Position numbers and translations under genes: made by a program. Below the pieces are notes generated by a model, which searched no databases, had not been told where the DNA came from, and saw only the letters and a list, made by a program, of their open reading frames with translations. Below are positions 35,507-42,812 of a stretch of DNA of 64,000 nucleotides, piece by piece. The stretch comes from an uncultured Lachnobacterium sp. (GTDB lineage: Bacteria; Bacillota; Clostridia; Lachnospirales; Lachnospiraceae), in NCBI GenBank assembly GCA_900550545.1, contig URSS01000011.1, positions 4,006 to 68,005 on the forward strand, written 5' to 3'. Position 1 is the first letter of the stretch; every line of letters starts with the position of its first letter.

Positions 35507-36200
35507 GTTACTAATATTAGTTGTAGAAGATGACACATCTGTCAGAAATTTAATTACAACAACCTTAAAAGCGCACGAATACCGATATCTGACGGCACCC
35601 GATGGTCAATCGGCAATTTTAGAAACATCTTCACACAATCCTGACATTGTTTTACTTGATTTAGGACTTCCTGATATAGACGGTGTTGAGATTATTAAAA
35701 AAATCCGTACTTGGTCAAACATGCCAATTATCGTAATCAGTGCTCGAAGTGAAGATACCGATAAAATTGATGCGTTGGATGCTGGCGCAGATGATTATTT
35801 AACAAAGCCATTTTCTGTTGAGGAACTGCTTGCCAGACTACGAGTCACGCAAAGAAGGTTATCGATGATGCAAAAAGTATCCCCTGCCGAAGCGGTTGTT
35901 TTTGTAAACGGAAAACTTCGTGTAGATTATGCTGCAGGTTGTGCTTATTTGAATGAAGAAGAGTTGCATTTAACACCTATTGAATATAAGTTGCTTTGCC
36001 TGTTGACAAGAAATATAGGAAAAGTTCTGACCCATACTTTCATTACGCAAAGCATTTGGGGAAGTAGTTGGGATAATGATATTGCTTCCCTTCGTGTGTT
36101 TATGGCAACACTTCGTAAAAAAATCGAGAAAGAACCGAACTCTCCACAATATATCCAAACACACATTGGCGTGGGGTATCGGATGCTGAAAGTTGATTGA
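35499..36200 (+). CDS. kdpE: response regulator KdpE, OmpR family
   Basis: This is a 233-residue protein with a receiver domain (LLILVVEDDTSV, IVLLDLGLPDIDG with the phospho-Asp, VISARSE, DDYLTKPF) and a winged-helix output domain (LTPIEYKLLCLLTRNIGKV, then SLRVFMATLRKKIEKEP). The start overlaps the kdpD stop by eight bases. It is the last intact gene of the potassium block. The likely target is the upstream ktrB-ktrA unit rather than kdpFABC, but I could not pick out a binding site. Confidence 0.93.
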   Translation: MNKLLILVVEDDTSVRNLITTTLKAHEYRYLTAPDGQSAILETSSHNPDIVLLDLGLPDIDGVEIIKKIRTWSNMPIIVISARSEDTDKIDALDAGADDYLTKPFSVEELLARLRVTQRRLSMMQKVSPAEAVVFVNGKLRVDYAAGCAYLNEEELHLTPIEYKLLCLLTRNIGKVLTHTFITQSIWGSSWDNDIASLRVFMATLRKKIEKEPNSPQYIQTHIGVGYRMLKVD

Positions 36201-36220
36201 ACTTCACAACACCGTAGCTT

Positions 36221-36310
36221 ATGAAAAAAATGGTCAGCAGTCTTATTCCTTTCCTGGCATTACAGAAATACTATGTTACAGGAATTGCTTCTACCGGAAC
36301 CAAGAATTAA
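36221..36310 (+). pseudogene. remnant of a sugar ABC-transporter permease C-terminus
   Basis: A 29-codon frame ending TAA reads SLIPFLALQKYYVTGIASTG before a final Thr-Lys-Asn. The pattern P...LQKYYVxGI..G..K is the typical C-terminal end of MalG/MsmG-type sugar ABC permeases (compare the ends of intact permeases at 50878, NQIYSGITQGAVKG). A TAG at 36214 closes the frame upstream, so only the tail remains. It ends 19 bases before the GH32 start, where a fructan or sucrose permease gene would normally lie. Identification rests on a short match. Confidence 0.5.
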
Positions 36311-36329
36311 CAGAAAGTGAAATAAGGAT

Positions 36330-37814
36330 ATGATAAATGAGGCATTGAAAAAAGCATGTGAATATGAAAGAAAAAAAGAACAGGAAATATCCTCACAGGA
36401 GCGTCCGGTATTTCATTTGTCACCAAGAGTCGGATGGATGAATGATCCAAACGGATTTTCATATTATGATGGAAAATATCATCTCTTTTATCAGTATCAT
36501 CCATATGATACTGTGTGGGGACCAATGCACTGGGGACATGCGGTGAGCGATGATTTGCTGCACTGGGAGTATCTCCCTGTGGCAATCGCTCCTGATGAAA
36601 AATACGATAAGGATGGATGCTTCTCGGGAAGCGCGCTGGCTTTGGATGATGGAAGACATTTATTAATGTACACCGGAGTCAGAAGAGAAGAACAGCCAGA
36701 TGGAACGGTAAGGGATATTCAGGCCCAGTGCATTGCCGTAGGAGATGGTCTTAAGTATAAAAAGTATGAAAAAAATCCTGTGCTCGGAGAAAACGACCTG
36801 CCGGAAGGTTCCAGCAAATTTGATTTCCGTGATCCAAAGATGTGGCGGGGAACTGATGGCAGATTTTATTGTGTAGTGGGAAGCCGTCATGTAAAGAATC
36901 AGGGACAGATATTACTTTTCTCTAGTGATGATGGATTTGACTGGAAATATGACACTACTTTGGCAAGCAACAATAACCGTTATGGAAGAATGTGGGAATG
37001 TCCGGATTTCTTTAAGCTTGGCGATAAATGGCTGCTTATAACAAGTCCGCAGGATCTGGTTCCACAGGGCTTGGAATTTGACAATGGAAATGTAACTCTT
37101 TGTATAGCAGGCGAATATAATGCGCAGAATGAGAAGTTTACGGAGCAGAATGTACAAACTCTGGATTACGGGATAGATTTTTATGCACCACAGACGATAC
37201 TTGCACCGGACGGACGAAGAATAATGATCGGATGGATGCAGAACTGGGATACCTGCCAGATGTGTCCGGAGGATGCAAAATGGTTCGGTCAGATGAGTCT
37301 GCCAAGAGAACTGTTCTGGAAAGATGGGCGGGTCTGCCAAAAACCTGTGCGTGAGGTTGATGCCATGCGTTCAGAATGTATCAGATTCAGCAATGTAACC
37401 GTTTCTGGAGACTTTAAGCTAGATGAAATATGTGGTAGAATGATCGACATGGAGATATCTCTGCGCCCTAATGATGTTAACAACCATTATCGTAAATTCA
37501 GGATTGATTTTGCTGAAAATGACCAGTACTATACATCGCTTATATTTGATCCAATTGAGGATACACTGGAAATTGACCGCAAACATTGTGGTTCAAGACG
37601 TGCAATTGATCATCAGAGAAAGTGCAGGGCAAACTATAAAAATAACGAGTTAAAGCTTCGCATAATACTTGACAGATATAGTGCTGAGATATTTGTCAAC
37701 GATGGTGAGTCAGTTATCACCACTACCATGTATACGGATCAGAATGCGGATAGTGTTTCATTTTATGCAGACGGAAAAGCGCAGATGGATATCGTTAAAT
37801 ATAATCTGGATTAA
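36330..37814 (+). CDS. GH32 beta-fructosidase / sucrose-6-phosphate hydrolase
   Basis: This 494-residue enzyme has no signal peptide, so it acts in the cytoplasm on imported sucrose, fructo-oligosaccharides or sucrose-6-phosphate. The GH32 five-bladed propeller motifs are intact: GWMNDPNGFSYYDGKYHLFY (nucleophile Asp in NDPNG), FSGSAL, FDFRDPKMW (transition-state Asp in RDP) and MWECPDFF (acid/base Glu in EC). A C-terminal beta-sandwich follows from about 350. It lies between a permease stump and a fructokinase stump, so its own operon appears broken. Substrate choice is not resolved. The only upstream purine run, AAGGA, is very close to the ATG. Confidence 0.9.
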   Translation: MINEALKKACEYERKKEQEISSQERPVFHLSPRVGWMNDPNGFSYYDGKYHLFYQYHPYDTVWGPMHWGHAVSDDLLHWEYLPVAIAPDEKYDKDGCFSGSALALDDGRHLLMYTGVRREEQPDGTVRDIQAQCIAVGDGLKYKKYEKNPVLGENDLPEGSSKFDFRDPKMWRGTDGRFYCVVGSRHVKNQGQILLFSSDDGFDWKYDTTLASNNNRYGRMWECPDFFKLGDKWLLITSPQDLVPQGLEFDNGNVTLCIAGEYNAQNEKFTEQNVQTLDYGIDFYAPQTILAPDGRRIMIGWMQNWDTCQMCPEDAKWFGQMSLPRELFWKDGRVCQKPVREVDAMRSECIRFSNVTVSGDFKLDEICGRMIDMEISLRPNDVNNHYRKFRIDFAENDQYYTSLIFDPIEDTLEIDRKHCGSRRAIDHQRKCRANYKNNELKLRIILDRYSAEIFVNDGESVITTTMYTDQNADSVSFYADGKAQMDIVKYNLD

Positions 37815-37957
37815 TGGAGCAGGTATTGTACGGACTTACAGAGGCAGATCTTCAGGAGATGCTAAGATTTGCAAATGCAGCAGCTTCTATCATCACGACA
37901 AGGAAAGGTGCACTCCGTGTGATGCCAACTCTTTCGGAGATAGAACAGGTGATATAA
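37814..37957 (+). pseudogene. remnant of PfkB-family fructokinase C-terminus
   Basis: A 47-codon frame starts at an ATG overlapping the GH32 stop (TAATG) and reads LREM-like LQEMLRFANAAASIITTRKG, then ALRVMP, and a stop after EQVI. This is the characteristic last helix of bacterial PfkB fructokinases (ANAAAS...T.KGA..AMP). The rest of the gene, including the GAGD catalytic motif, is missing. A GH32-fructokinase gene pair is normal in sucrose and fructan operons. An internal deletion has apparently removed about 270 codons. The stump is followed three bases later by the DUF4422 gene. Confidence 0.72.
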
Positions 37958-37960
37958 TAA

Positions 37961-39076
37961 GTGGACATCAAAATATACACATTAACGCACAAAAAATTTA
38001 ATGTTCCGCCGGATCCATTGTATGTTCCGTTACAGGTAGGGAGTGAAGAAAAAGAGGACCTTGGGTATCTTTGCGATAATACCGGGGAGAATATTTCCGC
38101 TTTGAATTGTTATTACAGTGAATTGACAGGCCTGTACTGGATCTGGAAGAACGATCATGAGACGGAATATGTGGGAACCTGTCATTACCGGAGATTTCTT
38201 TTGAATGAACAGGAAAAGATTTTTACAAAAAGAGAACTGGAAGAGAAACTGCGGTCATATGACTTGATCACAACAAAGCGTGTGCATCTCAATAATTCCT
38301 ATTACTATGGGTTTTCCGCAAATCACAATATTCATGCGCTTGATGTTACTGGTGAGGTAATAAAAGAAAAATATCCAGCGTACTATGATACGTTTGTGCG
38401 TCTGGTAAATGGACCGGAAACTTACTTTGGCAATATGTTTGTTACATCAAAGAAACATTTTGATGATTATTGCAGCTGGCTGTTTATTATCTTTTTTGAG
38501 GTACAGAAACGGATTGACCTTGAGACAGATGCGGATGAATATCACAGAAGAGTGTTTGGATTCATTTCGGAATTTCTCCTTCTGGTGTGGATAACGGTTA
38601 ATCAGCTTCACGTCTTTGAGTGCAAAGTGGGAATGATCGGGGAGAAAGCAGAGACGCGCGAAATGAAAGAGCAGATAGCCGTATATTTGGAAAAAAGAGA
38701 TGTTGCTGGGGCGAAGAAATATTTTATGGATTGCCTGAGAAAGCGCCCGGATGTTTTGATGGAAGCTTCGGATATTACCGGGGAGCTGCGCCTTTGCATG
38801 CAGATCATTGGAACAGCGGATCGGGAATTGCAGCTGACAGGGCACTCCTTTTTGGAAAGAGTATGCAGCCTGCCGGTGCTGATCAAAGAATTTTCCGGCC
38901 TGAATCAAATCGTTGGACGCTGCCGTCTGGGGCAGGAGAGCGAAGAAGATACTGCATTTATTAAGGAATATGGAATCAGCCGCATTGCAGCAGAGGTGGC
39001 AGTATGTATTCTTCCGATGGACGAAAAAGAAAAGAATACGCTATTGCAGAAAATAATGGAGCATTATTTTACATAG
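37961..39076 (+). CDS. DUF4422 glycosyltransferase-like protein
   Basis: This is a 371-residue protein. The first 225 residues match the DUF4422 family (IKIYTLTHKKFNVP, VGTCHYRRFL, DLITTKRVHLNNSYYYGFSA, YFGNMFVTSKKHFDDYCSWL), a glycosyltransferase-A-like group found in capsule and cell-wall polysaccharide loci. The last 145 residues are a charged helical extension not typical of the family. The start is GTG 37961. It follows the fructokinase stump directly and is isolated from any polysaccharide cluster. A terminator follows at 39083-39136. Confidence 0.78.
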   Translation: MDIKIYTLTHKKFNVPPDPLYVPLQVGSEEKEDLGYLCDNTGENISALNCYYSELTGLYWIWKNDHETEYVGTCHYRRFLLNEQEKIFTKRELEEKLRSYDLITTKRVHLNNSYYYGFSANHNIHALDVTGEVIKEKYPAYYDTFVRLVNGPETYFGNMFVTSKKHFDDYCSWLFIIFFEVQKRIDLETDADEYHRRVFGFISEFLLLVWITVNQLHVFECKVGMIGEKAETREMKEQIAVYLEKRDVAGAKKYFMDCLRKRPDVLMEASDITGELRLCMQIIGTADRELQLTGHSFLERVCSLPVLIKEFSGLNQIVGRCRLGQESEEDTAFIKEYGISRIAAEVAVCILPMDEKEKNTLLQKIMEHYFT

Positions 39077-39082
39077 ATAATA

Positions 39083-39136
39083 AAAAGAAAGTGTTACTGT
39101 TCATGGGAAAATTGTGAATAGCAATACTTTCTTTTT
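39083..39136 (+). terminator. terminator after DUF4422 gene
   Basis: AAAAAGAAAGT (39082-39092) and ACTTTCTTTTT (39126-39136) pair around a long loop and finish in a T run. Either strand could use it. Confidence 0.65.
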
Positions 39137-39159
39137 ATGTGGTAAAATTAAGCTAATAA

Positions 39160-39168
39160 TGGTATAAT
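39160..39168 (+). promoter_or_regulatory. extended -10 promoter of aldose epimerase gene
   Basis: TGGTATAAT is a perfect extended -10 with no good -35, 40 bases before the TTG start. Confidence 0.5.
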
Positions 39169-39207
39169 TTACCTAACAAAAATACTTAATTACAGGAGGA
39201 TGGAAAT

Positions 39208-40080
39208 TTGGCCAGACATATCTTAGAAAATGAAGAAATATGCATTGAAGTGGATACACATGGTGCAGAGTTAAAGTCGCTTGTCCGTAAAGATACTGGA
39301 ACAGAATATATGTGGAAAGCAGATCCACAGTTCTGGAGACGTACATCACCGGTACTTTTCCCATTTGTAGGAAGTATTAACAAAAAGGAATTTCGGACCA
39401 AAGGAAAAACATATACAATGAATCAGCATGGTTTTGCAAGAGATATGGATTTTAAACTGGATCATCAGACCGCAGATGAAATGTGGTTCGTTCTTTCGTC
39501 AAATGAGGAGACTTTGGAAAAGTATCCATATGCATTTGTACTGAAACTGGGATATCGTATCAGTGGTAGCAGTGTTGAGATTATCTGGCAGGTGGAGAAT
39601 CCTTCCGACGAAGAGCTTCCCTTCTCAATTGGTGGACATCCTGCTTTTAACTGCCCGATTGATCCGGTAAAAAAACAGACCGATTATCAATTGCATTTTG
39701 ATGTGGAAGGACCGCTCGTAAGTTCCCGTCTGGAAGACGGACTTACAGGGACAATTAAGGATACCTATCCATTGCAGAACGGATATCTTCCTTTGACAGA
39801 GCAGTTGTTTGATAACGATGCACTTATTATTGAAAAACAGAAGGTTAAAAAAGTACAAATCTGTGACAGGGAAGGAAATGCATATCTTACGGTCACCATG
39901 GATGCCCCATTGTTTGGTATCTGGTCACCGACAGGAAAACAGGCCCCGTTTGTGTGCATTGAGCCTTGGTATGGAAGATGTGACAGTAAAGACTTTACTG
40001 GTGATCTGAACGAGCGTGCATACGGCAACAGTATTGCGCCGGGAGAAATCTGGAAAAAAGGATTTACCGTTACCGTATAG
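39208..40080 (+). CDS. aldose 1-epimerase family protein (LacX-like)
   Basis: This 290-residue galactose-mutarotase-like beta-sandwich interconverts alpha and beta anomers of hexoses or hexose derivatives. It matches the LacX/YeaD-like subgroup: RHILENEEICIEVDTHGAEL at the N-terminus, SPVLFPFVG, NQHGFARD, IGGHPAFNCP (catalytic His) and CIEPWYGR (catalytic Glu in the EPW box). The start is TTG 39208 with AGGAGG at 39194-39199. It is monocistronic, just upstream of the mannan locus, where an anomerase could serve phosphorylase products; that link is inference. Confidence 0.86.
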   Translation: MARHILENEEICIEVDTHGAELKSLVRKDTGTEYMWKADPQFWRRTSPVLFPFVGSINKKEFRTKGKTYTMNQHGFARDMDFKLDHQTADEMWFVLSSNEETLEKYPYAFVLKLGYRISGSSVEIIWQVENPSDEELPFSIGGHPAFNCPIDPVKKQTDYQLHFDVEGPLVSSRLEDGLTGTIKDTYPLQNGYLPLTEQLFDNDALIIEKQKVKKVQICDREGNAYLTVTMDAPLFGIWSPTGKQAPFVCIEPWYGRCDSKDFTGDLNERAYGNSIAPGEIWKKGFTVTV

Positions 40081-40202
40081 TTCCCATTGGGCATTTTATC
40101 CAATTGAAATGCATTAGAAAAAGCATTAAAAATATATTTTCGTTCATGTTGCACAAAGAACTTAAAAAAGATTAAATTTAATTAAAATAAGTTAAAAAAC
40201 AC

Positions 40203-40232
40203 TGTACAATTGATTTCATTTAATGCTATACT
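40203..40232 (+). promoter_or_regulatory. promoter of phosphomannomutase/phosphoglucomutase gene
   Basis: TGTACA (40203-40208), 18 bases, and TATACT (40227-40232) with TG at 40224-40225. An A/T-rich stretch just upstream may act as an UP element. Confidence 0.5.
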
Positions 40233-40290
40233 AGGGATATGAATTGTTTAAGGTTTTCATAAAGAAAATGTTAAGAAAAGGAGAAAAATC

Positions 40291-42018
40291 ATGAATTACA
40301 AGGAAGAATATCAGAAATGGTGTACCGATAGTTACTTTGACGAGGCTACAAAAGCTGAGCTTAAGGCAATCGAAGGGGACGAGAATGAAATCCAGGACCG
40401 CTTTTATCGTCAGCTTGAGTTCGGTACAGGTGGACTTCGTGGTGTGATCGGAGCCGGAACCAACCGTATGAATATTTATACAGTACGCCAGGCAACACAG
40501 GGACTTGCAAATTATATTACTTCTCAGAACGGGCAGGAGAAAGGTGTGGCAATCGCTTATGATTCCCGTATCATGTCTCCAGAATTTGCAGATGAAGCAG
40601 CACTTTGTCTGAATGCGAATGGAATTAAGGCATATGTATTTGAGAGTCTTCGCCCGACACCAGAGCTTTCTTTTGCAGTACGTGAACTCGCCTGCATCGC
40701 AGGTATTGTTATCACAGCAAGCCACAATCCGAGAGAGTATAACGGATATAAAGTATATTGGGAGGATGGTGCACAGATTACACCACCTCATGATAAGAAC
40801 ATCTTGGCAGAAGTCGCAAAGGTTACATCTTTTGATCAGGTTAAGACCATGGATAAAGAGGCTGCCAAAACAGCAGGACTTTATCAGGTGATCGGTTCTG
40901 AAATTGATGATAAATACATGGAACAACTGAAGAAACAGTCCATTCATCCGGAAATCATCAAAGCAGTTGCAAAAGAAATCAAGATTGTTTATACACCACT
41001 TCACGGAACAGGAAATCTTCCGGTTCGTCGTGTGTTAAAGGAACTTGGATTTGAGAATGTATATGTTGTACCGGAACAGGAACTTCCAGATGGAAACTTC
41101 CCGACCGTTTCTTATCCTAACCCGGAGTCTCCAAAGGCATTTGAACTTGCACTTGCTCTTGCAAAGAAAGTAGACGCCGATATTGTTCTGGCAACGGACC
41201 CGGATGCTGACCGTCTTGGTGTATATGCAAAGGATACAAAGACAGGTAAGTATGTAAGTTTTACCGGAAATATGTCTGGAATGCTTATTGCCGAGTATAT
41301 TCTTCGTGAGCGTAAAGCAAACGGAACTCTTCCGGCAAATGGCGCACTTGTTGAGACAATTGTTACAACAGATATGGCAAAAGTCATTGCAAAGGCATAT
41401 GGCGTGAAGCTGATCGAGGTTCTTACCGGATTTAAGTTCATCGGTGAGCAGATCAAGTTCTTCGAACAGCAGCATACATATGAGTATGTATTTGGTCTGG
41501 AAGAAAGTTACGGATGTCTTGCAGGAACCTATGCAAGAGATAAGGACGCATGTGTTGCAGTTATGATGCTTTGTGAAGTTGCTTCCTGGTGCAAATCAAA
41601 AGGAATTACGTTGTGGGATGCAATGGTTGATCTCTATGAGAAATATGGTTTCTACAAAGAAGGTCTTGAGACCATGACCCTTAAGGGAATGGATGGAGCA
41701 GCTCAGATTCAGGCGATGATGACAAAGATGAGAGAGAATGCACCAAAGAAGATTGGTGATCATGAAGTTCTTGCACTGCGCGATTACAAGAATGATGTAC
41801 GCACAGATCTTGCTACTGGAAAGACAGAGCCGACAGGCCTTCCAAACAGTAACGTATTATATTATGAATTAAGTGACGGTGCATGGTGCTGTGTACGTCC
41901 ATCCGGAACAGAGCCAAAGATTAAATTCTACTTTGGTGTAGTTGGTACTTCTTTGGAAGATTCTGCAGAAAAATTAGAAGCATTGAAGAACGCAATGCTT
42001 GCATATGCAGAAAATTAA
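40291..42018 (+). CDS. phosphoglucomutase/phosphomannomutase
   Basis: This 575-residue alpha-D-phosphohexomutase is of the long Firmicute PgcA type. The phosphoserine loop reads VITASHNPREYNGYKVYW, the metal loop ATDPDADRLGVY, the sugar loop GLEESYGCLAGTY and the phosphate-binding loop RPSGTEPKIKFY. It can convert mannose-1-phosphate from the GH130 phosphorylases into mannose-6-phosphate and also glucose-1-phosphate into glucose-6-phosphate. AAAGGAG precedes the ATG. It opens the plus-strand cluster that leads into GH36 and LacI. Which hexose it prefers is not visible. Confidence 0.93.
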   Translation: MNYKEEYQKWCTDSYFDEATKAELKAIEGDENEIQDRFYRQLEFGTGGLRGVIGAGTNRMNIYTVRQATQGLANYITSQNGQEKGVAIAYDSRIMSPEFADEAALCLNANGIKAYVFESLRPTPELSFAVRELACIAGIVITASHNPREYNGYKVYWEDGAQITPPHDKNILAEVAKVTSFDQVKTMDKEAAKTAGLYQVIGSEIDDKYMEQLKKQSIHPEIIKAVAKEIKIVYTPLHGTGNLPVRRVLKELGFENVYVVPEQELPDGNFPTVSYPNPESPKAFELALALAKKVDADIVLATDPDADRLGVYAKDTKTGKYVSFTGNMSGMLIAEYILRERKANGTLPANGALVETIVTTDMAKVIAKAYGVKLIEVLTGFKFIGEQIKFFEQQHTYEYVFGLEESYGCLAGTYARDKDACVAVMMLCEVASWCKSKGITLWDAMVDLYEKYGFYKEGLETMTLKGMDGAAQIQAMMTKMRENAPKKIGDHEVLALRDYKNDVRTDLATGKTEPTGLPNSNVLYYELSDGAWCCVRPSGTEPKIKFYFGVVGTSLEDSAEKLEALKNAMLAYAEN

Positions 42019-42051
42019 AATAGAAAAATAAAACGATAGGAGATACACTGC

Positions 42052-42786
42052 ATGCAGGATAAAAATGTACGACCGGACTTTGCAGATCTTCCGCAAGATT
42101 CACAGTTATGTCAGCCGGAGGACAAACGGACAACGCGGGAAAAATTAAAATCAATGAATCGAAAAGAGAAAGTCGCATTTATTGCAGAATATTATGGTAT
42201 TAATATTGTAGTTGCGACAGTCCTGATTTGCGTTGTAATCGGACTGGTTGTACATTTTGTATGCAAAAAGGAAAATGTATTATCTATCTATGCAGTAAAT
42301 ACAACACAGGGTGATTGTCCGGGAGATGAGCCGGAATTCTATGCGGATTTTCTGAAGCGTAATGGAATAGATCCGGACAAGGTAGATATTAGTATTAGTG
42401 CAAATCTTAGTGTGTCAGCGGATGCGCAGGATTCTGCAAGTCAGACAAATATTCAGATGATACAGGCCAGACTTATGGCAAATTCGGTTGATGTATTTTT
42501 TGCTCCGGAAGATTTTTTTACGAGCATTGGAGAGTTCGAATATCTTGCGGATTTAAAAGATTATCTTCCGGCAGATGTTCTCGAAGAATATAAGGACGAT
42601 CTGGTATATATTAAGGGGTTGGATAGTGGAAAAACTTATCCAGTAGGAATTCGGCTGAAAAATAATAAGTGGGTTAAAAAAACAGGATGGTACAAAGACG
42701 AGGTTGTAGTCGGAATTGCTGATAATGCAAAAGACGGTGATCTGGCTACTGCACTTGTTCTTGAAATACTGGGAGAAAATAAATAG
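42052..42786 (+). CDS. membrane-anchored protein of unknown function
   Basis: This is a 244-residue protein. A cytoplasmic N-terminus of about 45 residues (KSMNRKEKVAFIAEYYGINI) precedes a single membrane helix (VVATVLICVVIGLVVHFVC, about 48-66) and an external domain of about 175 residues. The external part has a segment resembling one lobe of a solute-binding fold (MANSVDVFFAPEDFFTSIGE, then YLADLKDYLP). I recognise no named family. It lies between the hexomutase and GH36 genes with short gaps, so it is probably co-transcribed with the mannan genes. Confidence 0.65.
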   Translation: MQDKNVRPDFADLPQDSQLCQPEDKRTTREKLKSMNRKEKVAFIAEYYGINIVVATVLICVVIGLVVHFVCKKENVLSIYAVNTTQGDCPGDEPEFYADFLKRNGIDPDKVDISISANLSVSADAQDSASQTNIQMIQARLMANSVDVFFAPEDFFTSIGEFEYLADLKDYLPADVLEEYKDDLVYIKGLDSGKTYPVGIRLKNNKWVKKTGWYKDEVVVGIADNAKDGDLATALVLEILGENK

Positions 42787-42812
42787 TGAAGTTAAGGAGA
42801 TAACAGTTTACA

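Noticed and set aside
36221..36310. Small intact membrane peptide gene
   Set aside because: The sequence matches the end of sugar ABC permeases, a stop lies directly upstream in frame, and no ribosome site precedes the ATG.
28760..36330. Insertion sequence or phage carrying the potassium block
   Set aside because: No transposase, integrase, terminal repeats or attachment duplication could be found at the edges; only the gene stump on the right side suggests rearrangement.
40231..41004. 257-codon minus-strand frame opposite the hexomutase gene
   Set aside because: It is antisense to the conserved TASHNP region and crosses the hexomutase promoter.
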